45,045 nt of DNA from an uncultured Lachnospiraceae bacterium. GTDB lineage: Bacteria; Bacillota; Clostridia; Lachnospirales; Lachnospiraceae. The stretch is from contig CAJUNP010000026.1 of NCBI GenBank assembly GCA_910587935.1, positions 1 to 45,045 of the forward strand, given 5' to 3'. Positions 8,239 to 16,278 of this stretch are shown here, one piece after another. A program made the translations under genes and the position numbers. The notes below the pieces were generated by a model. The model did not search any database and was not told where the DNA came from. It saw only the letters and a list, made by a program, of their open reading frames with translations. Numbering within the stretch: the first letter of the stretch is position 1; each line of letters opens with the position of its first letter.

Positions 8239-8784
8239 TTACAGTACCCTGTTCCGAATATACCAAAAGGTCTTTTTCTCTCCCTTTGCCGCAAGCATCC
8301 GCAAAAGCTTCTCAAGCAGTTTCCTGGTATCTTCATGCATAGGCGCGGGATCTTTTCCCGACATATAGTATTCCAGAGGGGACGCGTCCGTATAAACGTC
8401 CCTTTTATAGACCATCGAAGCTGCGATCCGGTCCATAAACATTTCCACCACATATTTGGCCGGCATTGGCGCCGGAGCCATGCCCCCCGGTACATTTCTG
8501 GTACTGTAGTCTATCCAATATTCATAATGATGTTTATTCCTGCCCTTATGATGCAGCCATGCGCTGGAATATCCAACGGCTTCGCGCTCCGCATTATTAG
8601 GGCTTCTGTCTCCCTGAAAAAATCTGGCCCCTACAAAAAATTCACTGGGACTGTATTTTGACAGATCATGCAGCAGGCCCTGTTTATAAAGTCCTACCTT
8701 AAAACAATTTTTCATAACCAGATACTTATGATACGTTATCGTTTTAAAATGTTTCCATGGATGCAGTTCCATTCTCTCTACCAT
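8239..8784 (-). CDS. DUF5662-family protein
   Basis: A 181-residue protein matching the DUF5662 type common in Clostridia. It is rich in His, Tyr and acidic residues, with HDLSKYSPSEF at about residues 39-49 and SAWLHHKGRNKHHYEYW at about 74-90. Regularly spaced His/Asp pairs resemble an HD-like metal site, so a phosphohydrolase is possible, but no activity is established. There is no signal peptide or membrane segment. The start overlaps the last codons of the GH13-like gene, which indicates co-transcription and perhaps coupling; a second in-frame ATG four codons later is an alternative start. Confidence 0.75.
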   Translation of the reverse strand: MVERMELHPWKHFKTITYHKYLVMKNCFKVGLYKQGLLHDLSKYSPSEFFVGARFFQGDRSPNNAEREAVGYSSAWLHHKGRNKHHYEYWIDYSTRNVPGGMAPAPMPAKYVVEMFMDRIAASMVYKRDVYTDASPLEYYMSGKDPAPMHEDTRKLLEKLLRMLAAKGEKKTFWYIRNRVL

Positions 8785-10634
8785 TCCTTTTTACCGATAT
8801 ATACCTGAATACTTCTCGGCCCCACCGCAGCCGTCTGCTGATTCTCAAGAAGACGCCCGTTCTCTTCAAAGATATCCCATTCACACGTATCCGTCAGAAG
8901 ATACCAGTTCCTGCCTTTAGGCAGCTTCGGCAAGGCAAATTCATGTTCTTCCCAATGCATATTCATTGCTATATAAAAAAAGTCATCCTCCGCATCCCGA
9001 TGCCGTTTCGCATATTTTCCGCAATACATAATGCCGATGTGCCGGCTGTAATTCGCCATATCCGGCTGCCATGCCCTGGTCGCATGATAGGACAAATCCG
9101 GATAACCGCAGGATATATAGTCCATCAGACGCAGCTCTGTTCCCTTATGGAGAATCGGATGCGCCTTTCGAACGGCAATTAAACTTTGTACATATTGGAC
9201 CAAGTCTCTGTTTGTATCCAGGTTTTTCCAGTTCAGCCAGGAAACCTCATTATCCTGGCAGTAGGGATTATTATTCCCCTTTTGGCTGTTTCCGAATTCA
9301 TCTCCCATAAACAAAAGCGGTGTTCCCTGCGAAAAAAACAACATGCACAGGGCGTTTCGAACCTGTTTCCTGCGAAGGCTTTGAATACTCTTTTTCCGGC
9401 TTTTACCTTCTACGCCGCAGTTCCATGTATAGTTATAGATATTCCCGTCCCGGTTGTCCTCGCCATTGTCCTCGTTATGCTTTCTTTCATAAGAAACCAT
9501 ATCTTCCAGGGTAAAGCCGTCATAATTCGTAAAGTAATTGATCTGCCCCTCTTTTGCAGGCTGTCTGCGCATATGCTTTGTCACCGCATACAACATATCT
9601 TCATCACCCTTTAAAAACCGGCGCATCTCATAGCGGTAATCATCTCTGTAGGAAGCAAGATTACGCACACCTGGAAGCTGATCTCCGGGGTATAGCTGAT
9701 CCACCGGAAAGTCATAATAAAAGAGCTTTGTATCTGCAAATCCCGGTTCCTGTGCCAGCAAAAACAACGGAAGATGATCTCCCTTCAAATGAAAACCGTC
9801 CACATGATATTCTATTTTCCAATACCGCAAAATGTCAAAGATTTCACTCTGCTTTACATTTCCCGGAAAATAAAACTGAAGAATCACTTCCATATTCCTT
9901 TTATGCAGCGCTTTCACCAGCTTTTTAAATTCCCGGTCTCCGCGTCCGGACATGGCATAGGCGTTCCTTGGCATATAATAAAGGCCCTGCGCATATCCCC
10001 AGTAATTTACCGTATCCCGGCCTGTCCCATGAACGGCTTCCGCTTTCGTATCCCGTCTTTTTTCTTCCCATTCATAAACCGGAAGCAGCTCCAAAGTCGT
10101 AATCCCCAGTTCCTGCAGGTAAGGAAGCTTTTCTTCTATCCCACTGAATGTTCCTCTTCCGGCGACGCCGGAAGAAGGATGGCGTGTAAATCCCCGGACA
10201 TGCATACAATACATGACGCTGTCCTCATACAAAAGACCCGGGCATCTGTCTTCTTCCCAGTCAAATTCCGCAAGCGACAACTCCCCAAAAAGGTCTTCCG
10301 GTCCCACCTCCACGCCAAACCGTTCATGCCCCCGGCACGCTTTCATATGCGGATCATATATAATCTTTTCGTCCTCATAAAACTGGTAAAGCAGCGTTTC
10401 CTTTCCTTCCCAAAATATTTTTGTAAAGTGCAAATCTCCCATTTTTGATATTCCGGCAGCCTGCGGACCGCCGGAAAAAGGAATACTTCCTATTTTTTTC
10501 TTTTTATCGTCATAAAGAATCATTCCACATTCTCTGTCTGAAGTAATGATCATGGAAACATTGATTCCCGATTCATCTCTGGATACTCCAGGCGGATAAG
10601 GCTTCCCTGCCCCGATTCTTAAATCTTTTTGCAT
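8778..10634 (-). CDS. GlgX-like GH13 protein with degenerate active site
   Basis: A 618-residue protein with the layout of bacterial isoamylase/glycogen-debranching enzymes: an N-terminal CBM48-like sandwich (about 1-120), a GH13 barrel (VMYCMHVRGFTRHPSSGV at about 140-157; NYWGYAQGLYYMPRNAY at about 210) and a C-terminal domain. The catalytic motifs look lost. Region I reads VILQFYFPGN instead of the family's DxxxNH form; region II reads DGFHLKG, with Lys where the nucleophile Asp belongs (about 284); the segment matching KLIAEPWD reads KLFYYDFP, with no acid Glu; region IV reads YDGFTL instead of HDGFTL. It may therefore bind glycogen without cleaving it, or use different residues. GGGGAG precedes the ATG. 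It is co-transcribed with the DUF5662 gene. Confidence 0.82.
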   Translation of the reverse strand: MQKDLRIGAGKPYPPGVSRDESGINVSMIITSDRECGMILYDDKKKKIGSIPFSGGPQAAGISKMGDLHFTKIFWEGKETLLYQFYEDEKIIYDPHMKACRGHERFGVEVGPEDLFGELSLAEFDWEEDRCPGLLYEDSVMYCMHVRGFTRHPSSGVAGRGTFSGIEEKLPYLQELGITTLELLPVYEWEEKRRDTKAEAVHGTGRDTVNYWGYAQGLYYMPRNAYAMSGRGDREFKKLVKALHKRNMEVILQFYFPGNVKQSEIFDILRYWKIEYHVDGFHLKGDHLPLFLLAQEPGFADTKLFYYDFPVDQLYPGDQLPGVRNLASYRDDYRYEMRRFLKGDEDMLYAVTKHMRRQPAKEGQINYFTNYDGFTLEDMVSYERKHNEDNGEDNRDGNIYNYTWNCGVEGKSRKKSIQSLRRKQVRNALCMLFFSQGTPLLFMGDEFGNSQKGNNNPYCQDNEVSWLNWKNLDTNRDLVQYVQSLIAVRKAHPILHKGTELRLMDYISCGYPDLSYHATRAWQPDMANYSRHIGIMYCGKYAKRHRDAEDDFFYIAMNMHWEEHEFALPKLPKGRNWYLLTDTCEWDIFEENGRLLENQQTAAVGPRSIQVYIGKKEW

Positions 10635-10748
10635 ACAATTCTCCCCTGTACAAAACTTTTTTTCGTGATATGAGTTAAATTATACGCTATGCGGGCAAAA
10701 TAATCCATCCTTTTCCACCTGTTTTCTGAAATTTCAACACAATTCAGC

Positions 10749-10777
10749 TTGTATCCCTGTTAAAAATAGAGTAAAAT
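10749..10777 (+). promoter_or_regulatory. Probable promoter of the DUF1292 gene
   Basis: TTGTAT (10749-10754), a 17-base spacer and TAAAAT (10772-10777). A GC-rich hairpin (GGTTTG and CAAACC arms, 10798-10823) follows in the leader. Confidence 0.5.
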
Positions 10778-10844
10778 TAATAAAAACTGTTTAACCTGGT
10801 TTGCACGCGCCAAGCGCCAAACCCTTTACAGAAAGGACTTGATT

Positions 10845-11180
10845 ATGGGAAAAACAGAAGAAAACAGCAATCCCGAAGATGAAGAAATGACCGTAACTCT
10901 TGATCTGGAGGACGGAACCAGCGTCACCTGCGCCGTGGTAACCATTATAACCGTCAGTGAACGCGATTATATCGTATTGCTTCCTCTCAACGATCATGGT
11001 GAAAACGATGACGGTGAAGTCTGGTTTTATCGTTATTCCGAAGATGAAAATGATGTGAATGCCGAACCGGTTCTTGATTATATCGATGACGATGAAGAAT
11101 ACGAACTGGTTGCGGATGCTTTCGACGAATATCTGGATTCCGTTGAATTTGACGAAATTGTCGATTCCGAAGAAACCTGA
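10845..11180 (+). CDS. DUF1292 (YrzB-type) small acidic protein
   Basis: A 111-residue, very acidic protein of the DUF1292 family found across Firmicutes, where it is often encoded near cell-cycle or RNA-processing genes; its function is unknown. The family core is VTLDLEDGTSVTCAVV (about 17-32), YIVLLPLND (about 43-51), EVWFYRYSED (about 59-68) and a C-terminal acidic stretch. The ATG at 10845 is preferred because AAAGG lies 8 bases upstream; a TTG two codons earlier is less likely. It converges on the helicase gene with a 7-base gap. Confidence 0.85.
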   Translation: MGKTEENSNPEDEEMTVTLDLEDGTSVTCAVVTIITVSERDYIVLLPLNDHGENDDGEVWFYRYSEDENDVNAEPVLDYIDDDEEYELVADAFDEYLDSVEFDEIVDSEET

Positions 11181-11187
11181 CATGACA

Positions 11188-13056
11188 TTATTTATCATTC
11201 TGACAGCGGGAAGAATCCGGCCGCTCTCTCAGAGGCAGTAAAAAACGGGAGGGCGGTTTTTTCCGTTCGTTTTCTCCGTTCACATAGTACATCTGCAATT
11301 CTTCCTTTGCTCTTGTCATAGCCACATAAAACATTCTTCTCTCTTCTTCTATAAGTTCCATTTCCTGATTTTTATTGGAGGGTATCGCTCCTTCGTTCAG
11401 ATCCGGCAGTATAACGCAGGGAAACTCCAGTCCTTTGGCTCCGTGCATGGTAAGAAGGCTGACCCCTTCTTTCTTCTTTTGTTCCGTTTGTTCAAATTCC
11501 GTTTTATGCCGATCGACTGCCTTCAGCCATTCTTCCTTTCCATGATACGCTTTTGCGTGCCGCAAAAAAAATCCCAACAGATTTTCGTACTCTTTCTCAC
11601 GGTCTTTCCTTCCTCGGGCAAGTTCTTTCCAGCAGGCGTCGTAACCGATTCCTTTGCGAATATAGCAAATCGCCGGAAACGGCGACATTTTCTCAAGTTT
11701 TTTACAGTCCCTTTCCAGCCGTTCTATAGAACTTATCTTTGCCTGATCCTGTCCGCACGCGTTTTTTAACTCTGTAAAGGTCACTTCTTCCTGCGTAAAA
11801 AAGGATCGCCCAATATAGCGGACGGGCTTGTTAATGATCCGTAAAAACAGACTTCTTTTCCTTTCTCCCATAGCAATCCGCAGATAGGCTTCAATATCTT
11901 TCATTAAAAAATGCTCGAACACACTTTTTCTCTTTTCCCTGCGCCAAAAAGGAATCTGTTTCTTTTCAAAAAGAAGCGCCCATTCCTCCAGTTCAAAATT
12001 AGTGCGGCAGATAATCGCATGGTTTTCAAACAAAATCCCCTGTTTTTTACGATTCAAAAGCAGCTCTGCCACACGCTCCTGCTCTGCCTCCCGGCTTTCC
12101 AGTTCCATTAGAAGAACCGAGTTTTCCTCCTCCTTCCCGTGTTTTCCCGATTGAATCTGCTTGGGAACGCGCTTTTCATTTACTGCAATAACTTTTCCCG
12201 CAGCCTCCACAATGGAAGCCTGGCTGCGGTAATTGACAGTCAGAAAAATCTGCCTGGCATCCGGATAATCTCCGGCAAAACTTTGCATGATCTTTGGACT
12301 GGCCCCCCGAAACCCGTAAATCGACTGATCGTCGTCTCCTACCGCAAAAATATTTTGTTTATTTCCGGCAAGCAGCTTCACCGCTTTGTATTGCGGTTCA
12401 TTAATATCCTGAAACTCATCGATTAATATGTATGTAAATTGTTCCTGCCAAAACTTAAGAACTTCTCTTTTCTCCGTAAACAACCGCAGGCAAAGGCCGG
12501 CCATATCGTCAAAATCCAGCTTTTCTTCCTTTACAAGCATCTCATTATAAGCGTGGTAAATCCACAGAAAATATTCCTTTTCCAGAAAATCCGGACACGA
12601 CAGATTTTCAAAGACTTCTCCCGTATTTTTATACTTCCCTATATTTTTTATCATTTCCTCTTCCGGAGGCAGTGAGACTTCCGGAAACTGCCGGGAAAAC
12701 ATATCGTATATTTTTTCCAGCATTCGCTCTTTATCTGCGTCTGATAAAATATTCTTTGGCATACTCCGGCTGCTTTGTCTTAAAATATAATAGAAAACCG
12801 CATGAAATGTGCCGAACCTGACCGAATACAGGGAATGACCCATCATCTTGTTAAAACGTTCTTTCATTTCCAGTGCGGCGGCTTTTGTAAAGGTAATGAC
12901 CAGAATCTTTTCCGGCTGTACGCCGTATTGCAGGATCAGATTTTGGAGTCTTTTTACAATCGTAAAAGTCTTGCCGGAACCCGGACCTGCAAGGACAAGC
13001 ATAGGGCCGTCCCTGTGCGCTGCGGCCTGTTGTTGGGAATTGTTCAGTTCGATAAT
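11188..13056 (-). CDS. UvrD/PcrA-like SF1 helicase with non-ATG start
   Basis: A superfamily 1A 3'-5' DNA helicase of about 622 residues. Motifs in order: Q-motif LNNSQQQAA, Walker A LAGPGSGKT, motif Ia VITFTKAAALEMKERF, motif II LIDEFQDIN, motif III VGDDDQSIYGFRG, motif IV LTVNYRSQ, motif V TMHGAKGLEF and motif VI FYVAMTRAKEEL. It is shorter than PcrA. The first in-frame ATG (13002) would remove the Q-motif. Upstream there is only ATT (13056), ATC (13053) and CTG (13047) before an in-frame TAG at 13068. AGGAGG at 13067-13062 lies 5 bases from ATT and 8 from ATC, so translation probably begins at one of these rare codons. The role is presumably repair or replication-conflict resolution. Confidence 0.9.
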   Translation of the reverse strand: MIELNNSQQQAAAHRDGPMLVLAGPGSGKTFTIVKRLQNLILQYGVQPEKILVITFTKAAALEMKERFNKMMGHSLYSVRFGTFHAVFYYILRQSSRSMPKNILSDADKERMLEKIYDMFSRQFPEVSLPPEEEMIKNIGKYKNTGEVFENLSCPDFLEKEYFLWIYHAYNEMLVKEEKLDFDDMAGLCLRLFTEKREVLKFWQEQFTYILIDEFQDINEPQYKAVKLLAGNKQNIFAVGDDDQSIYGFRGASPKIMQSFAGDYPDARQIFLTVNYRSQASIVEAAGKVIAVNEKRVPKQIQSGKHGKEEENSVLLMELESREAEQERVAELLLNRKKQGILFENHAIICRTNFELEEWALLFEKKQIPFWRREKRKSVFEHFLMKDIEAYLRIAMGERKRSLFLRIINKPVRYIGRSFFTQEEVTFTELKNACGQDQAKISSIERLERDCKKLEKMSPFPAICYIRKGIGYDACWKELARGRKDREKEYENLLGFFLRHAKAYHGKEEWLKAVDRHKTEFEQTEQKKKEGVSLLTMHGAKGLEFPCVILPDLNEGAIPSNKNQEMELIEEERRMFYVAMTRAKEELQMYYVNGENERKKPPSRFLLPLRERPDSSRCQNDK

Positions 13057-13178
13057 TTTTGCCTCCTATTTTCGTTAAATTTGGTGTTTCTAATCAGGTA
13101 ATGTGTGAAAAATATTGTGGAAATTATTGTGAATATATCAGATTTCAGTAAAAAGAATGTATATCGGAAATGATATGT

Positions 13179-13212
13179 CATCCGGGCAGTTCTCGCATAT
13201 CCTGCCCGGATG
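13179..13212 (-). terminator. Strong hairpin after gltX
   Basis: CATCCGGGCAG and CTGCCCGGATG form a perfect 11-bp stem around a 12-base loop, 10 bases beyond the gltX stop. No T-tract follows directly, so it may be an atypical terminator or a 3'-end stabiliser. Confidence 0.5.
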
Positions 13213-13221
13213 GCAGTATGT

Positions 13222-14679
13222 TTATTGTGTCTGTTCCAGAAGTGTAATTCCTTTTTGGATTCTTGCAAGAGATTCTTCTTTTCCAAGGATCTCCATGATC
13301 TCCGTTGCACCGGCCGGCGTCATTTGTTTCCCTGATACGGCGGTACGGATTGGCCACATAACATAGCCGTTTTTGACGCCTTTCTCTTCCACATATTTAA
13401 GCAATGCCTGATAAAGCGCGTCATTGCTGTAATCTTCCTGTTCGGTGAGAATGGGAAGCACGTCCTTTAAAACCCCCAGGGCGGATTCCGTTGTCGTCTT
13501 CATCTTTTTATGGGCGTACATTGCCGCGTCATACTCCGGAAGCTCTTCAAAAAAATCCACCAGAGACGGAATATCCGGAAACACCTCAATCCGGGTCTTT
13601 ACCATCTGCGCAATCTTCTTCAGATCCTGCCCTTTCGTCAGAGTCTGCTTCAGATACGGCTCCGCCTGCGCGTAAAAAATATCAAAATCCATGGCCTTTA
13701 CGTATTCGCCGTTCATCCACCGAAGCTTTACCATATCAAAAACGGCCGGCGATTTACTGATTCTGTGATAATCAAAGTCCCGGATGAGTTCATCCAGGGA
13801 AAAGATTTCACGGTTATCCTCCGGACTCCAGCCAAGCAGCGCAATATAATTTACGACGGCTTCCGGCAAAAATCCCTGTTCCGTCAAGTCCTCAAAAGAA
13901 GAATGTCCGCTTCTTTTTGAGAGCTTTTTATGATTCTCATCGGTAATCAGAGGCAGGTGCACATACGTAGGAACCTCCCATCCGAAAGCTTCGTAAAGCC
14001 TTGTATACTTTGGAGATGAGGAAAGATATTCATTGCCCCGCACCACATGCGTAATGTGCATGGTGTGATCGTCGATCACGTTGGCAAAATTGTAAGTGGG
14101 ATAACCGTCCGATTTAATCAGAATCATATCGTCCAGTTCTTCATTTTTTACCGTAATATCTCCATACAATTCGTCGTGAAAGGTCGTCTCTCCCTCTCTG
14201 GGATTGTTCTGACGGATTACATAAGGCTTCCCTTCCGCAAGGTTTTTCTCCACTTCTTCTCTGGTCAGGGAAAGACAATGCTTATCATAAACGGTAATCT
14301 CTTTTCCCTCCATAATTTCGGTTTTCAGAGAAGCCAGACGTTCCTTATCGCAGAAACAGTAATATGCCTCGCCCTTGTCAACCAATTCTTTTGCATATTT
14401 CATATATATGCCGGTTTGCATACGCTCACTCTGCACGTAAGGACCGAAGCCGCCGTCCTTATCCGGGCCTTCGTCATGAATAAGTCCCGCAGTCTGAAGC
14501 GTCCTGTAAATAATTTCGGTGGCGCCTTCCACAAATCTTTCCTGATCCGTATCTTCTATACGCAGCATAAAATCGCCGCCCGCATGCCTGGCAATTAAAA
14601 ATTCATACAACGCGGAGCGCAAATTTCCCACATGCATTTTTCCCGTGGGACTTGGGGCATATCTGGTTCTGATTTTCAT
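13222..14679 (-). CDS. gltX: Glutamyl-tRNA synthetase
   Basis: Charges tRNA with glutamate in the cytoplasm. The protein is about 485 residues, normal for bacterial GluRS. The class I signature reads APSPTGKMHVGNLRSALYE near the N-terminus, with the HIGH-type motif as HVGN, and the KMSKS-type loop reads KKLSKRSGH at about residues 250-258. The Zn/anticodon-binding C-terminal half is complete. I place the start at 14679 because AAAGGA sits 8 bases upstream; an ATG six codons earlier overlaps the stop of the hydrogenase gene. The two genes are therefore 14 bases apart and probably share a transcript. Confidence 0.96.
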   Translation of the reverse strand: MKIRTRYAPSPTGKMHVGNLRSALYEFLIARHAGGDFMLRIEDTDQERFVEGATEIIYRTLQTAGLIHDEGPDKDGGFGPYVQSERMQTGIYMKYAKELVDKGEAYYCFCDKERLASLKTEIMEGKEITVYDKHCLSLTREEVEKNLAEGKPYVIRQNNPREGETTFHDELYGDITVKNEELDDMILIKSDGYPTYNFANVIDDHTMHITHVVRGNEYLSSSPKYTRLYEAFGWEVPTYVHLPLITDENHKKLSKRSGHSSFEDLTEQGFLPEAVVNYIALLGWSPEDNREIFSLDELIRDFDYHRISKSPAVFDMVKLRWMNGEYVKAMDFDIFYAQAEPYLKQTLTKGQDLKKIAQMVKTRIEVFPDIPSLVDFFEELPEYDAAMYAHKKMKTTTESALGVLKDVLPILTEQEDYSNDALYQALLKYVEEKGVKNGYVMWPIRTAVSGKQMTPAGATEIMEILGKEESLARIQKGITLLEQTQ

Positions 14680-14693
14680 TCTTATTGTTCCTT

Positions 14694-16181
14694 TCATTCC
14701 GTCGGCATATCGGGTACTTTCTTAGCCGCTTCTTCTTTAAATTTCTGCAGTTCTTTTGCCGCCTGATTTAACGCAATATTGGTTCCGGCGCCTGCAATAC
14801 AGCCTCCGGGACAAGCCATTCCCTCAATCAGACATCCGTTTTTCTTGCCTGCCTTGGCAAGCATCAGAATCTTTTTACACTCGGAAAGACTCTCCGCATG
14901 TTCGATATGCACATCCACATCGGGATAGTACTCTCTCACGCATGCCTCGATAGCGCTGGCAACGCCTCCCGCAACGCCGTAGCCTCGGCCGGCCGCCGTA
15001 GCGTCCCGCATCTCATCCATTGCCTGTATTTCATCCAGAAGAATTCCCCGCGCCTCAAACATGCCGGTTAATTCTTCAAAAGTAATTACAAAATCCACAT
15101 CGGAACGCACGCTGCGTCTGGAAGCTTCCAGCTTCTTTGACGCACAGGGACCGATAAACACCACGCCTGCATCCGGATGCTCCTTCTTGATAATTCTGGC
15201 AGTCGCCACCATAGGGGTAAGCTCATTGGAAATCTTATCCAAAGTCTCCGGAAAGAACTTCTTTGCCAGCATGGACCAGGAAGGGCAGCAGGAAGTTAAG
15301 CTGAACGGCTGGTTTCCGCTTGCCACTTCTTTAACATAGTGCTCCGCTTCCGCAATGGCTCCAAGATCCGCGCCGATAGCCGTTTCATATACGTCCGCAA
15401 AGCCTAATTCTTTCAGGGCCGTCTTTAACATGTCCGCCGAAACCTTGGGGCCAAACTGTCCCGCAAAGGCAGGCGCCACCTGGGCTATAATCTTTTTTCC
15501 GGACTGCATGGCCCGTATCAGCTGAAAAATCTGGGATTTATCCGCTATGGCTCCAAAAGGACAGCTCACCATACACTGCCCGCAGGAAACGCATAAATCG
15601 TTATCAATTACGGCTCTTCCATGGCTGTCGCTCTTAATCGCACCCACACCGCAGGCCGCCGCACACGGACGCACCTGATGGGAAATCGCGTCATAAGGGC
15701 AGACTGCTTTACATTTTCCGCACTTAATACACTTTTCCTGATCAATATAGGACTTGCCGTTTATCATGGAAATAGCGCCCCTTGGGCATACTTCCCGGCA
15801 GGGATGCGCCACGCAGCCCATACATTTATTAGTCACCTCATACCGATTCACCGGACAGGAATTGCATGCTGACGGAATTACCTGCATCAGAGGCGGCTCA
15901 TAATATTTCTCGGAAATATTGCTTTCCTCAAGTCCCTGCGTCAGATGGGACGGACGGTTTTCCGGCCTTAAGGACATCCCCATGGCAAGCCGCATACGTT
16001 CCCTGACAATGGCCCTTTCTCTGTAAACGCTGTCGTTATACACGGCTTCATCATAATTCACTATTTTATAAGGCAATGCCTCCATATCATCAATTAAGTT
16101 ATCAGAATGATATGCCAGTTCGGCAATTTCTTTAAAAATCCGCCGTCTGGTTTTCCTTACCTGCGTCTCTATTCCTCTCAT
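14694..16181 (-). CDS. [FeFe]-hydrogenase, monomeric, with ferredoxin-like clusters
   Basis: A protein of about 495 residues that should reduce protons or oxidise hydrogen. All H-cluster motifs are recognisable: L1 TSCCPSW (about 296-302), L2 GPCASKKLE (about 345-353) and L3 EGMACPGGCIAGAG near the C-terminus, so the four cluster-binding cysteines are present. L2 has Gly where standard HydA has Met (MPCxxKK). The N-terminal part carries many cysteines: CNSCPVNRYEVTNKCMGC, CIKCGKCKAVCP, a CAAACG and CVSCGQCMVSCP, fitting several 4Fe-4S clusters. The layout fits the group B type of gut Clostridia rather than the bifurcating type, but the grouping is tentative. Start 16181 has AAAGG 7 bases upstream; another ATG lies six codons earlier. 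No HydEFG maturases are in the window. Confidence 0.85.
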   Translation of the reverse strand: MRGIETQVRKTRRRIFKEIAELAYHSDNLIDDMEALPYKIVNYDEAVYNDSVYRERAIVRERMRLAMGMSLRPENRPSHLTQGLEESNISEKYYEPPLMQVIPSACNSCPVNRYEVTNKCMGCVAHPCREVCPRGAISMINGKSYIDQEKCIKCGKCKAVCPYDAISHQVRPCAAACGVGAIKSDSHGRAVIDNDLCVSCGQCMVSCPFGAIADKSQIFQLIRAMQSGKKIIAQVAPAFAGQFGPKVSADMLKTALKELGFADVYETAIGADLGAIAEAEHYVKEVASGNQPFSLTSCCPSWSMLAKKFFPETLDKISNELTPMVATARIIKKEHPDAGVVFIGPCASKKLEASRRSVRSDVDFVITFEELTGMFEARGILLDEIQAMDEMRDATAAGRGYGVAGGVASAIEACVREYYPDVDVHIEHAESLSECKKILMLAKAGKKNGCLIEGMACPGGCIAGAGTNIALNQAAKELQKFKEEAAKKVPDMPTE

Positions 16182-16214
16182 AAGCCTGCCTTTCTGCATC
16201 GTTTATGGATTCTT

Positions 16215-16268
16215 TTATAAAATATTCCCTTCGGACATGTACTATTTTTGCACAAACCCGAAGGGAAA
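16215..16268 (-). terminator. Terminator after feoB
   Basis: TTCCCTTCGG (minus strand) pairs perfectly with CCGAAGGGAA around a 23-base loop and is followed by TATTTTAT. It separates feoAB from the hydrogenase gene. Confidence 0.7.
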
Positions 16269-16278
16269 TCAAGTTTTT

